A stretch of DNA of 64,000 nt from Agaribacter marinus (GTDB taxonomy: Bacteria; Pseudomonadota; Gammaproteobacteria; Enterobacterales; Alteromonadaceae). The first letter of the stretch is position 1; each line of letters starts with the position of its first letter. The notes under the pieces were generated by a model that was not told where the DNA came from, did no database searches, and saw only the letters and a list, made by a program, of their open reading frames with translations. A program made the translations under genes and the position numbers. Positions 54,989-64,000 of the stretch are shown here, piece after piece. Where the stretch lies: the NCBI RefSeq assembly GCF_030160655.1, contig NZ_BSOT01000005.1, positions 682,001 to 746,000 of the forward strand, read 5' to 3'.

Positions 54989-56575
54989 TTAACTTAGCAC
55001 TTTGCTTTGTTGTTGTTTTAATATATCCATACTTTCTTCAGCAAAACCTAAACCGGCATCAGTAAAGAAATTAAAAACGTGATCTACACCTTTTTCTTGC
55101 AGCGGTTTAACTTCATCATTGTAGCGAGCAATGGCTGCAATCTGCCCTTTATAGCCGGCATTTCTTAACTGATTAGTAACGTTACCTGAGTCTTCAATAG
55201 AAGGGAGCGCAAGTAGTACTAACTTGATATTAGAGATATCCACGCTTTCCCATAAATCGATGTTTTCACCATCTCCATTTATTGCGTTGAGTCCTTTTAC
55301 CTTTAGCTTTGCGACCTTGTCTTCGTCAGCATCCATTCCACAAACAGCGTTGCCGAGTTCAGCAGATAAGGCCCGGAACGCACCTTTACCGACGCGGCCC
55401 ATACCTAAGACAACAACTTCTACCTTGTTAAAACTGGGGTACATGTCTTCAATCAGCGGTGTTGGATGCTGAAAACCGTGCATTAGGTGATTGGACTCGT
55501 GATAAATATCATGAGACTTGCGATAAAAAATACTTGTGATAACAAATGAGAACGACACACTTATGGCAATAATTACTAACCATTCCTCAGTTAGCATGTT
55601 TAAACTTACCGCTAACGCGGCAACGATTAAACCAAATTCGCTATAATTTGACATTACCGCCCCAGTAAGAAAAGACGTACGTGCCCGTAAACGAAGTTTT
55701 GAAAACATCGTAAAGAAAAACATGAATTTAAATGGAATAAGTAGTGTAAACAATAAGGCCGTCATAACCATATCAGTATTTGGTAAGGCAGTTAGTCCGA
55801 TAGACAAGAAAAAACAAATCAAGAATAAATCTTTAAAGCTCAACAACGACTTTGACAACTCGACAGACTTTGAATTGCCAGCAAGTAGAATACCGAAAAC
55901 TAGTGCACCAAGATCTCCCTTAACACCGACCAACTCAAACAGTTGATATCCGCCAAGTGCGAAGACAAAACCACATAGTGGTAACAACTCGCCATGCCCA
56001 ACTTCTTTTAATAGTCGTTTGAATATTGGTGCAACTGGAATGAGCAAAAACAGCGATAGTGCATAAACAGAAGGCATCTTGCCTGTAGCAAAGACCAGAA
56101 ATAAAACCGCGAAGATGTCTTGCATGACCAATATGCCAATCGCAACTTTTCCGTGACGCGTTTTACCTTCTCCACTTTCTTCTAGAATTTTAACGACACA
56201 CACCGTTGAACTAAATGAAAATGCAAACGCTATTAACGCCGCTTGCTGAATACTCAATTCAGAGAAGTAGGGCAGAGAAGCAATTGTGAATAACGTTATA
56301 ATACCCGTGAGAGAAACCACCCACACAATACAATGGCCAATACTGCCAAGCCAAATTTCGCGCTTAATTAAGTCGGCCACGTTTAGCTTAAGCCCAATTG
56401 TAAACAGCATTACTGTTATACCAAGGTTTGCAATTGTGTCGATAGTGTCGTTTGACGAAAAACCAAAGGCATTCATTACAAAACCTGCGGCTAAAAAACC
56501 GACAAGTGGCGGGAGGTGTATATATTTACAGGCGAGTCCGCATAAAAATGCGATTAGTATTAGAACAAAGTCCAT
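54989..56575 (-). CDS. Kef/CPA2-type cation:proton antiporter with C-terminal TrkA-N domain
   Basis: 528 residues. Residues 1-360 hold about twelve hydrophobic helices (FLCGLACKYIHLPPLVGFLAAG, IAFAFSFSSTVCVVKILEE). Residues about 385-515 form an NAD-binding RCK/TrkA-N domain (VVVLGMGRVGKGAFRAL, GMDADEDKVAKLK). Likely potassium or sodium/proton exchange gated by a nucleotide or thiol. Confidence 0.9.
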   Translation of the reverse strand: MDFVLILIAFLCGLACKYIHLPPLVGFLAAGFVMNAFGFSSNDTIDTIANLGITVMLFTIGLKLNVADLIKREIWLGSIGHCIVWVVSLTGIITLFTIASLPYFSELSIQQAALIAFAFSFSSTVCVVKILEESGEGKTRHGKVAIGILVMQDIFAVLFLVFATGKMPSVYALSLFLLIPVAPIFKRLLKEVGHGELLPLCGFVFALGGYQLFELVGVKGDLGALVFGILLAGNSKSVELSKSLLSFKDLFLICFFLSIGLTALPNTDMVMTALLFTLLIPFKFMFFFTMFSKLRLRARTSFLTGAVMSNYSEFGLIVAALAVSLNMLTEEWLVIIAISVSFSFVITSIFYRKSHDIYHESNHLMHGFQHPTPLIEDMYPSFNKVEVVVLGMGRVGKGAFRALSAELGNAVCGMDADEDKVAKLKVKGLNAINGDGENIDLWESVDISNIKLVLLALPSIEDSGNVTNQLRNAGYKGQIAAIARYNDEVKPLQEKGVDHVFNFFTDAGLGFAEESMDILKQQQSKVLS

Positions 56576-56660
56576 GCAATAAGAATCAACGGCGCAGTGA
56601 AAAGTGTAATTGAATTAAACCCTTACTACGCCGAATACGCAATATAAATTATCGTTTTAG

Positions 56661-56677
56661 TTTTACCTAAGGTAAAA
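56661..56677. repeat. Perfect inverted repeat between the HTH gene and the antiporter
   Basis: TTTTACC and GGTAAAA surround TAA. It lies 21 bases downstream of the small HTH gene and about 85 bases upstream of the antiporter start. It could be an operator; it has no T-run for termination. Confidence 0.4.
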
Positions 56678-56698
56678 GCGCAATTTACTCACAAATGA

Positions 56699-56899
56699 CT
56701 ACTGCGTTAACACTCTAAGGTCTTGTTCGCTCAAGCTATCTTGAAATGCAGATACAAACATCGTCACGTAGTGCTTTGGGACCGCCTCGACTTTTTCTAG
56801 TGCGCGCAAGGTCGCCAATTTACAATTAAGTCTAGTCGCAATACAACTCAAGGGAATACCGCGTTTACCTATAAATTTTATAAATTCACGTCCGGTCAT
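56699..56899 (-). CDS. Small HTH-like protein
   Basis: 66 residues from ATG 56899, which is preceded by GGAGG five bases upstream, so the start is well supported. The segment FIKFIGKRGIPLSCIATRLNCKLATLRAL (key parts: IPLSCIATRLN, LATLRALEKV) looks like a helix-turn-helix. No partner domain. A regulator is inferred; nothing more can be said. Confidence 0.55.
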   Translation of the reverse strand: MTGREFIKFIGKRGIPLSCIATRLNCKLATLRALEKVEAVPKHYVTMFVSAFQDSLSEQDLRVLTQ

Positions 56900-57126
56900 C
56901 ACTTCCTCCAAATTTGCTTAAGGACAATTGCAAGAATACAACAATTGTTTATATATCACTCACCGGAAACCATACTTTGGTATATATTTTATACGAATTA
57001 ACAGCTACTGATTTTATGTAGCCGCTAATCTAATGAACATTATTTGTAATGTAAATGTAAAATTATTGTTTTGATCAATTATTGGTCTCGAATGCATAAT
57101 TTATGAGCGAAAACGGGTTATGCGTA

Positions 57127-57160
57127 ACCTATAATTTAACATTCAGTTAAAATTATAGGT
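57127..57160. repeat. Long AT-rich hairpin
   Basis: ACCTATAATTTAAC (57127-57140) and GTTAAAATTATAGGT (57146-57160) pair almost completely, with a one-base bulge and a five-base loop, and are followed by GTTTTTACG. Could be a terminator on the plus strand, part of a transposon end or an operator. Confidence 0.45.
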
Positions 57161-57503
57161 GTTTTTACGTAATTTTCCTCACAAAGTTCTAAACTTTTTG
57201 TAAATAAAAGAAATTCAGAAAAAATGCATTGTTTGCGCGTGTCTTAAGATTGATTCGAATAGTGAAAAAGTGATCTAGCAAGCGAAATAGCAAACATATT
57301 TTCCACCAAACACACGATTAACCAAGGTTAAAAATATGACGCTTTAAAGTACAAAACTATGATGTACAAATCAGGCAGAAACATAAAAACATAGCATGGT
57401 CGTGCTTACGAAAAATAAAGAGTGTTTCACCAAGCACTCAAAGCATTGATTTACAGATTCATGGCTGAACTACCGTATAGGTCACTAATTTACGATATTA
57501 TAG

Positions 57504-57531
57504 TATAAGCCATTGATTAAAATGGCTTATA
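57504..57531 (-). terminator. Hairpin downstream of the Tn3 transposase
   Basis: TATAAGCCATT (57504-57514) and AATGGCTTATA (57521-57531) form a perfect 11-base stem with a six-base loop, ten bases after the transposase stop. No long T-run, so it is a terminator-like structure rather than a certain one. Confidence 0.55.
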
Positions 57532-57540
57532 TAACAGAAA

Positions 57541-60500
57541 TTAAATTGATACGTCTCTCATCTGCTTTAATGTAGACCCAAATTGGCTTCGCACAACTGG
57601 GTTAAATTCATATATACCCATAAAGTTAATGTGCGCCCAAGCGATAACCGAGCCAGTCGATATTGATTCAATGACATTCGCACGTTCATCATGTGAATCA
57701 AGAGACAAACAATAGTCAGACAAAAATAAGTAGTTCCATAGAATAATCATATTGCGTAACAAGGTATTACTGGCCATGACCAATTGAATCTCGTCCTGCA
57801 GACCGACTTGTAACTTACCATTTCTTCCAAACAGTACTTTGTCAGCAAGTTTTTGACCTAACTCGACTCTGTTAAGCTGCTTCTGAATATTTTGCCTAAG
57901 CGCTTTATCGTCTACATAGTTTAAAATGAAGTGGGTCTTTAGCAAGCGCCCGAATTCTTTAAAGGCTTTATACAGAGTGTTGTCTCGCTCACTACTAGAT
58001 AACATTTTTAACATTTGTGAAGCACTGCAGCGCTTCAACTTCATAGATGCCATAAGCCTCAATATATCATCCCAATTTTCCAATATAAGTTTCTTATTGA
58101 TTTGCGTCTTCGGCGCTAATGGCGAATCAGAGTATTTGCTGGTTGTTTTAGACTCATAAGCATAAAGAGTCTGATGATGAACATTTTTAATGCGTGGTGC
58201 AAAAGACACGTCCATGAAATGCAAACCCGCAAACACAGCCTCAGTATAACCATGCGTGTCGGTGCTATGAAAGTGCTCCTCTATATCGTATTGCATCAAT
58301 GCATGTTTTGATGAAACTAACCCTTCCAGGACATAAGGCGCCTCGCGATCTGATGACGTTAAAACATTGACATGAAAAAATGACTGCTTTTCGTCAAGAA
58401 AACTATTAACGCTTATCCCTTGTTCTTTGCCGTAATATTTGTATGAATAATTTGCAAGCAGAGAGTTAACATTAACCACGACTTTCTTACCATCGCTACT
58501 TGAATGTAATCTGCCATCATTTTCATTATAAATGGTGGGTAAAGAGAGAGATTGGATCGTTTTGACTAAAAGGTCATTTGCTCGTTGAAAGTTTTGAGTA
58601 GATATCCACGAATTTTCAGTATCTTTTAACGCTTTTTCTGAAAATAGCTTACTTGCCCTAGCGAGCTCTGTATGACCCAAGTTTGTCCCTAAACTTAATA
58701 TTGTGGCGAACAGTAAGCGCACGTCTACTTCAGATTTACCAGCACGTGGAAGACGATTACGAAAACAGCCTGAAAAATCAGTATGCCGGTTTATTTCGAA
58801 CATGACATCTTGAAGCGTAATTGAGCGGGAAGCGCCCAACAGCGTGGGTATGTATTTCGCGATCGAAAATTCGGGGTCTGGATATTTAATCCGCCAAGTA
58901 CCATCTTCTTTTGTCGAAAAATGTGAGTTTTCATTGTTGTTAATCCGCTTAATGACGTCCTCAAATTTTCTCGTTACGCCCTGACCAATGTCGGCAAGTA
59001 CCGCTTTTCCGTCTGCAAACTTTTCAAGCGATGCTGCTTCCAACAGCCTTTTTCGATGATGACGCCACTCTTCGATACCAATCATATAACTTGGCGTTTG
59101 TCTGTAACGATAGGAATAAGTTAACGTTAATGACTTGTTCTTTAGTCCCTTCGCCACGCTCATGAATAGGAACGCCCGATATTTGTTTATTGGATTGATA
59201 TCGTCTTCTTCATTCAGGTGAGCCAGTTCGATTTTATTTAAGAACGCAGTAGGTGAGTCTTCATCAATACTTTTTGGCTGGGATAAGTAGAAGGTTATGG
59301 CTTCCAACAATCCTTGATCCTTACTTTGCGTGTCAAAGCTCATAGACTTAATAAGCGGACCTAGTGTGCGCTGGAGTTTGATGCTGTTTTCAAACAGCGA
59401 GCGATAATAATCAGCATGTGTAGCTAGTTTAGTAATACTGTTCCCAACACGTTCAATATGCTTTTCAAAATCAGGGTTTTCGGCATTAAAAAAAGCACTT
59501 ATTAATTGGTGTGCACGCTCGTTTCGTTCTTCAAAAGACAAATCCGCATCTTGGGTGATGGAATATACTAGCTCTAACACTCTCTTGGCATCTTTTGCAC
59601 TATTTAGTACTGTTTTGTTAGCCTCAAGTGTACTGACTCGTTGCTCGTCGCGTTTGGTCCGCTCATTACCTTTTGCTTTGTTTGTAAATTGTTTAACTAC
59701 TTTCAAAATAGCATCTGCAGCAAAGTCATGGCGCTTATAAAACTGATCATAAATAAAAGACAAATAGTAAAGCGACTGTTTGTTGTCATTTTTCAATCGC
59801 CGGATTTCATCGTTGTTCCCTAAGTAGATCGCATCTGAAAAATGTTTAATCGCTTCGTCTGTGAGCCCCATTTTTTTGTAAACAGGTGATAGTTCAAAAA
59901 AGTGCACGCCAAACACCTGTAGTATTGCCGCATTTTGATTGAGGATCCTCTGGCCAAGGCCTTGATCGATTCTTTTTAGCTCTCTGATGCTATATAGATG
60001 CGATTGCGCAGAAAAAAACTGCAACAGCGACTTTTTCTTTTTGAGTGATAATGACTTTTCAATCAAATCAAGCATCCGTGTTTCATAAGAATGAAAAGCA
60101 GTCGAGATAATGTCAACAAACTGATTATATGATGGGATCTCGACGCGGCGCATCCAACAATACGAGACAAGTGCAAACAACATATCTTCTTTGTTCATGC
60201 GGATGGATACTAAGCTGTCTGCATGCGCTGCTAATAGTGCATTCGTGTTAGATGTCATCGCTTGCCAGTTGTATTGCGCAAGTATTTGTTTCTTTTGCCG
60301 AGAGGCAACTTCTGGCGAATACGTCGATAAATCAATAGTGCTTTTAAGTGATAGTGCCTTTGTTGCCCTTTTTATATCGGCGTCAATATAGCGACTTGTT
60401 TCAAAAAACCGTCCCTTTGCTTGAAAGTAGGCCTTTGACACTAAGTAACCCACCTTGGCAACGTCAGATTGCATTTTGTTCAATATCTTTTTAGTGTCGA

Positions 60501-60600
60501 CATCTAAAGTGAAATAGCCAATAGTTGCTTCTTTAGTTAGTTTTGGTACGCTATCAAATGCTCGCTTTCTCGCTGAAGAAAGTACTTTCATTTTCGCCAT
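57541..60600 (-). mobile_element. tnpA: Tn3-family transposase (TnpA)
   Basis: 1019 residues from ATG 60600, with AAGGA upstream; open codons before it are not family-like. The N-terminal part matches the DUF4158 region of Tn3 transposases (TIGYFTLDVDTKKILNK, GRFFETSRYIDADI). The catalytic domain shows D703 in SSDGKKV, D781 in TDTHGYTEAVF, 78 residues apart, followed by PRIKNVHHQTLY and the C-terminal LDSHDERANVIESISTGSVIAWAHINFMG. The length is complete and no frameshift is seen, so it may be active. No resolvase, res site or clear terminal repeat was found. Confidence 0.93.
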
Positions 60601-60766
60601 TTTATCATTCCTTTTAGTTATTAAAATCAACCTGTTAATTACGTTATCCCTAAAAACGTGCAGTGTACACTGTTGTAATTTAAAGAAATGGTAATTAAAA
60701 CCGCAATATATATAACTGTATCGTCTTACTAAGCTAGTCATTTTCGTGTAGTGTACAACGACTAAT

Positions 60767-61597
60767 ATGTCATTAATTCACGGATGTGCATCAGCAAAAA
60801 TGTCGCCCACTAACGAACTCTATGCGCCTCTGATAAAGGCATTTGACCACTTTAATCGCGCATTATTTAATAACGAATTGCCGCCTGTCATTTTTACAGT
60901 CCAGCGTAAGAAGAACGTGATGGGGTTCTTCGCGGCAAAACGGTGGGGGAATGCGCAAGGTGAGCTCTGCAGTGAGTTAAGTATTAATCCTTCCTATTTT
61001 GCTTCGTCGAGAATAATAGAGGTTTTTCAGACCTTGGTTCATGAGATGGTGCATGCATGGCAATTTCATTTTGGTCTGCCCAGCGAAGGTCATTACCATA
61101 ATAAAGAGTGGGCGCAGAAGATGATGGATATAGGCTTGATGCCCTCAGATACCGGGGAGCCGGGTGGGGCGATTGTAGGACGCAATATGAGCGACTTTAT
61201 TATGAAGCAGGGCGCGTTTATGCAAGCGGCTAACGAGCTTCTAGATGACAAAACATTCAATTTACGCTGGGTTGACCGCTTAGCCTTACCTAAACTTCAC
61301 GAGCCGATAATTGTTGATAATCCAGCATTCAAACCAAATTCGCAAGTCGAACACTGCGCGCATGCAAGTGATATCATAAACGCAGATGTCATTTCGCTGC
61401 GGGATGAAGCGCAGTTTGCATCATATGCATCTCAGCGCGAGGGCTTTTCGTCAATGCCGGATTTTTTAATCCCAGAAGTAGCAAAACGCCAAACACGATC
61501 AAAGTATGTGTGCCCTAGGTGTAGCACTAAAATTTATGGCAAAGCGTCACTAAATGTTATTTGCGGTGATTGCGAGTTACCTTTCATAAAGGAATAA
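60767..61597 (+). CDS. SprT-like zinc metalloprotein, divergent from the transposase
   Basis: 276 residues from ATG 60767; ATG 60800 is an alternative because neither has a clear ribosome site. The zinc motif is HEMVHAWQFHFG with a downstream H in EGHYHNKEW, the SprT arrangement. The C-terminus is a zinc ribbon: CPRCSTKIYG … CGDCELPF. SprT-like proteins with this ribbon are common cargo of integrative and transposable elements. It begins 166 bases from the transposase start and is probably part of the same element. Role unknown (possible protease for DNA-bound proteins). Confidence 0.85.
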   Translation: MSLIHGCASAKMSPTNELYAPLIKAFDHFNRALFNNELPPVIFTVQRKKNVMGFFAAKRWGNAQGELCSELSINPSYFASSRIIEVFQTLVHEMVHAWQFHFGLPSEGHYHNKEWAQKMMDIGLMPSDTGEPGGAIVGRNMSDFIMKQGAFMQAANELLDDKTFNLRWVDRLALPKLHEPIIVDNPAFKPNSQVEHCAHASDIINADVISLRDEAQFASYASQREGFSSMPDFLIPEVAKRQTRSKYVCPRCSTKIYGKASLNVICGDCELPFIKE

Positions 61598-61941
61598 CCG
61601 CTACTCGGATTTAGCATGTTATCTCTAGCCACGAGTCTATTTGTTTTATTTTCACTTTGCATGCCACCAATAGTTTAGATTGTATCATCCAAATCATGTC
61701 ATACTGATTTAATCATCTTATAAAAGTTCAATTGCATGTAATTAGCATAAATTAATATGTTGCCCTTACCGTTGGTCCTTTGAACTTAAGTTGCTTACGT
61801 TAATGCTACCTCACTAGATGTTGTAAAAATATACAGTTATCATTTCGCGATTAAACGTTAAATAACAATGAGGCAATACGTCGCTTGACCTTATGCGAGA
61901 ACATTGAATATTTTTTATAGTAGAAGATAAACATTGACTTC
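61598..61941. other. Gene-free stretch after the SprT-like gene
   Basis: 344 bases, AT-rich, between convergent genes. No gene, tRNA or strong terminator was recognised. One end of the Tn3-type element might lie here, but no repeat matching the other side could be found by eye. Confidence 0.5.
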
Positions 61942-62325
61942 TTAGCAGTCTCCCTTCAAGCCTTCTAAAATTGGGCATTCGGGTTGTTCACTCGATTTGC
62001 ATTGCTTGACCAACGATTGCAAAAATGTCATTGCGCTTTTCAATTCTTGTATTTTTATTTGTAAATCTTTCTTCTTGTGCTCCGAAAGCGCCAAGATCGT
62101 TGTTCTGTCTTTCACAGAATCGAACTGTATGAGTTGCTTGATTTCAGCAATAGAAAAACCTGCTAACTTTGCATTTTTTATAAATTGCATTTTTTCTAAG
62201 TGTGATAGGGTATATTGACGAATACCAGTTTGATTCGAAGGTATGTCTAACAGTTGCTCGCGTTGGTAATAACGTATTGTTTCGACGCTCACATTCGCTT
62301 TGTTAGCAAGTTCACTAATTTTCAT
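61942..62325 (-). CDS. MerR-family metal-responsive regulator
   Basis: 127 residues from ATG 62325. The N-terminal winged helix (KISELANKANVSVETIRYYQREQLL) is the MerR hallmark. The C-terminal metal loop reads QCKSSEQPECPILEGLKGDC: two Cys seven residues apart followed by PIL, close to MerR's C-x8-CPLI and to PbrR/CadR. It probably senses mercury, lead, cadmium or a similar soft metal. Divergent from the next gene, with a mer-like operator between. Confidence 0.88.
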   Translation of the reverse strand: MKISELANKANVSVETIRYYQREQLLDIPSNQTGIRQYTLSHLEKMQFIKNAKLAGFSIAEIKQLIQFDSVKDRTTILALSEHKKKDLQIKIQELKSAMTFLQSLVKQCKSSEQPECPILEGLKGDC

Positions 62326-62338
62326 TTTGTTATACCTC

Positions 62339-62370
62339 TTGACTCCGTACCTAACTACGTAGTTTATCAT
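62339..62370 (+). promoter_or_regulatory. MerR-type promoter/operator with long spacer
   Basis: -35 TTGACT (62339-62344) and -10 TATCAT (62365-62370) are 20 bases apart, as expected for MerR-activated promoters. Between them is the dyad ACTCCGTAC-CTAA-CTACGTAGT (62342-62363), seven of nine positions symmetric and close to the mer operator core CTCCGTAC. It drives the glutaredoxin-MauE gene. Confidence 0.75.
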
Positions 62371-62403
62371 GCGTGTTATCGTAAATTAAGGCAAAGGTTA
62401 TTT

Positions 62404-63129
62404 ATGAGTAAAACAGCGACATTGTATAGAATGGAAACCGCAGAGCACACTTGCCCCTTTGGTTTGAGAGCTAAGGATTTACTTAAGCGGCAAAACTATC
62501 ATGTTGACGATAGGGTTCTAAATAGTCGTGAAGAGATAGAAAAGATTAAAGATAAGCTGAATGTTGAAACAACACCGCAAGTTATTATTGATGAAAAAAG
62601 AATAGGCGGCTTTGAAGATTTGAAGCGTTTCTTTGGTAAATCCAAAAAAGAAGACAATACCTCATATTTCCCCGTAGCTGCTTTATTTTCCATTGCCGCA
62701 TTATTGGCGACCGGTTTATCGTTTCAATCATCCTCTGCTTTTCAAGTTGCAGATACCATCATGCTCTTTATCGGTCTGTCGATGATTATGCTTGGTTTAC
62801 TCAAGTTACAAAATATCGACGGGTTCGTGAATGGCTTTTTAGGGTATGACATATTAGCACGCCGTTATGTGCCGTACGCCTTTGTGTATCCGTTCGCAGA
62901 GGTCACCGCTGGGCTTTTAATGGTTAGCGGTTTGTTTCCATACATCTCGGTTCCGTTAATGCTGTTTATTGGTGGCGTGGGCGGTATTTCAGTGTTTAAA
63001 GCCGTGTATATCGATAAACGCGACTTAAAATGTGCGTGTGTAGGAGGCGGATCAAATGTGCCATTAGGCTTTGTTTCATTTTCTGAAAATGCAGTTATGG
63101 TTGGTGCGGCGATATGGATGATAATGTAG
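62404..63129 (+). CDS. Glutaredoxin-MauE/DoxX membrane fusion protein
   Basis: 241 residues from ATG 62404. Residues 1-80 form a glutaredoxin-like domain with a single active Cys (TCPFGLRAKDLL, TTPQVIIDEKRIGGFEDL). Residues about 90-240 have four membrane helices of the MauE/DoxX type ending in KCACVGGGSNVPLG. Such fusions accompany metal resistance genes and are thought to transfer thiol reducing power across the membrane. Expression is from the MerR-type promoter. Confidence 0.85.
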   Translation: MSKTATLYRMETAEHTCPFGLRAKDLLKRQNYHVDDRVLNSREEIEKIKDKLNVETTPQVIIDEKRIGGFEDLKRFFGKSKKEDNTSYFPVAALFSIAALLATGLSFQSSSAFQVADTIMLFIGLSMIMLGLLKLQNIDGFVNGFLGYDILARRYVPYAFVYPFAEVTAGLLMVSGLFPYISVPLMLFIGGVGGISVFKAVYIDKRDLKCACVGGGSNVPLGFVSFSENAVMVGAAIWMIM

Positions 63130-63224
63130 GATGCATCTTCTTGCGATGGACATATTCACTGACGCGCTGCGCCTACTACCCAAACGAACTTACCCAACTG
63201 TAAAATTTGGTTTATAATAAGACC

Positions 63225-63650
63225 ATGAAAAGACATTGTGTAGTGAAAAGCTTAATAATAATCGTTGTCTTGCTAGCATCACAGCTTGGCAATGCATTTG
63301 TTTTTGCACCGCCCATGCAAGACTGTGGTATGGAAATGTCTTCTAATACTTATCAAAGCTCACATGAAATGACGACAGATATGGCAAAAACCATGTCGAG
63401 CAAGCATCATTCGCCATCACAAGATAACATGCCAAGCCAAATGGACTGTTGTGACATGACTGCTACTATGTCTTGTTGTGAAGGAGAGTGCCAGTGTAGC
63501 TCGCTTATTTCAGCGAGTGCGTTTGTAAGCAACAGTAGCTTGACTGTAGAAATAAACAGTCAATTGCAGCCATCCATCCTTTTTATGACGACCCCATTAG
63601 GTCCGTTTTTACACCAACCCAAGCGCCCCCCAATTAACTATATCTCGTAA
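63225..63650 (+). CDS. Exported Cys/Met/His-rich protein, candidate metal-binding
   Basis: 141 residues from ATG 63225. Signal peptide (KSLIIIVVLLASQLGNAF), then a stretch rich in Met, His, Ser and Cys: QDCGMEMSS, HEMTTDMAKTMSSKHHS, MDCCDMTATMSCCEGECQCSS. This composition suits binding of Cu(I), Ag(I) or similar. A TATAAT (63213-63218) lies so close to the ATG that the message could be leaderless. No named family recognised. Confidence 0.75.
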   Translation: MKRHCVVKSLIIIVVLLASQLGNAFVFAPPMQDCGMEMSSNTYQSSHEMTTDMAKTMSSKHHSPSQDNMPSQMDCCDMTATMSCCEGECQCSSLISASAFVSNSSLTVEINSQLQPSILFMTTPLGPFLHQPKRPPINYIS

Positions 63651-63763
63651 CGTCGTTAAAAACGACGGCTTATTTAACGTGTCGAATAGGTTTGCGCCTT
63701 TTGTAAAGTGCGCCTACATGTTCACTATCGTTGTTACACTCATTTATTCTACGAGAAAGTTTT

Positions 63764-64000
63764 ATGTTGACATTATTTCAAAAAAACAGACAGAGCTGGT
63801 CTCAGCACCTTACTTTTAAACCTTGCAATGCACAGGCATTCAAAACAGCTAAAGCCTTTATCGCTGGTTTAGTCTTTGTACAGTCATCCTGTCTATTAGC
63901 GCAATCACCCTCAAACCAACCACAGCAAACGTTAACGCTTCAAGATACGATTGAAATAGCACTTAGCAATGATGAGTGGCTAACAAAGAGTGAATTAACG
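63764..64000 (+). CDS. Start of a TolC/CusC-type outer-membrane efflux protein (3' truncated by window)
   Basis: 79 residues are visible from ATG 63764: an N-terminal part with a signal peptide (FIAGLVFVQSSCLLA/QS) and then QTLTLQDTIEIALSNDEWLTK, the standard N-terminus of TolC-like proteins (the Leu-rich first helix of the OEP repeat). An RND metal efflux system probably follows, which would agree with the MerR regulator and the Cys/Met-rich protein. Confidence 0.8.
   Translation, partial: MLTLFQKNRQSWSQHLTFKPCNAQAFKTAKAFIAGLVFVQSSCLLAQSPSNQPQQTLTLQDTIEIALSNDEWLTKSELT

Larger units (their letters stand above)
56900..57540. other. Long gene-poor region with several palindromes before the Tn3 transposase
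   Basis: 640 bases with no credible gene, AT-rich. It holds an inverted repeat ACAATTG (56924-56930)/CAATTGT (56942-56948) in front of the HTH gene, a long hairpin at 57127-57160, and a terminator-like hairpin at 57504-57531 after the transposase. A transposon end is expected here, but no GGGG-type Tn3 terminal repeat was found. Confidence 0.5.

Noticed and set aside
57211-57248. Left Tn3 terminal repeat ending in TAAG at 57245-57248
   Set aside because: The outer end reads AAATTCAG, not GGGG, and no matching repeat was found on the right side.
60601-60741. 47-residue extension of the transposase
   Set aside because: Not family-like; ATG 60600 has a ribosome site and fits the usual length.
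1-64000. CRISPR arrays, tRNA or rRNA genes
   Set aside because: No regularly spaced repeats and no cloverleaf or rRNA-like sequence were recognised in the intergenic regions.

Overview
The window looks like chromosomal DNA from a moderately AT-rich marine gammaproteobacterium, most likely Alteromonadales/Alteromonadaceae. The grounds are a GH50-type beta-agarase, a DUF2987 protein next to a Bax-type glucosaminidase, a ccoNOQP/ccoH/ccoI/ccoS set with an adjacent FNR regulator, TtcA, a bacterioferritin pair and generally gammaproteobacterial protein sequences. The species cannot be fixed from the sequence alone.

Layout. 1-6.9 kb is an accessory region: the tail of a WD40-like protein, a very large RHS/YD-type polymorphic toxin with a LysM domain and a C-terminal PD-(D/E)XK-like tip, an overlapping probable immunity gene, and broken toxin-like remnants. 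6.9-8.4 kb holds three minus-strand genes: a small basic protein, a TPR protein and a mini gluzincin metallopeptidase with HEIGH. 8.8-28.8 kb is one tightly packed plus-strand operon of 26 genes. It encodes a complete flagellar-type export apparatus, rod, P- and L-ring parts, hook, hook cap, C-ring-like pieces and a sigma-28 factor. It contains no flagellin, FliD, FliS, FlgK, FlgL, FlgM, FlgN, FlgJ, FliL, MotA/MotB, and no full-length FliG. I regard this as the most interesting system in the window: a possible filament-less, probably non-rotating flagellar-type secretion machine. A sigma-28-like promoter on the minus strand (8547-8573) points away from the operon toward the metallopeptidase/TPR/basic-protein genes, which makes them candidate late substrates and chaperones.

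29.1-31.3 kb is the agarase. 31.4-37.6 kb is surface glycan and lipid modification: a GT61 enzyme, a PmrAB-like two-component pair, an ArnT/PMT-like transferase, a polyprenyl-phosphate GT2 and a GtrA-like flippase. 37.7-45.2 kb is core and housekeeping: cysteine hydrolase, TPR lipoprotein, rhodanese, LysE exporter, membrane protein, Bax-like glucosaminidase, DUF2987, RssA-like patatin and TtcA. 45.4-53.3 kb (minus) is the microaerobic respiration block: fnr, TauE-like protein, ccoS, ccoI, ccoH, ccoP, ccoQ, ccoO, ccoN, with an FNR box upstream of ccoN. 53.5-56.6 kb has a small membrane-anchored protein, two complementary bacterioferritin subunits with a Fur-like box upstream, and a Kef-type antiporter.

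56.7-64 kb is again accessory: a small HTH-like gene, a gene-poor palindrome-bearing stretch, a Tn3-family transposase, a divergent SprT-like zinc protein, and a metal-response cluster. That cluster has a MerR-type regulator with a mer-like operator, a glutaredoxin-MauE fusion, a Cys/Met/His-rich exported protein, and the start of a TolC/CusC-type outer-membrane efflux gene that runs off the window.
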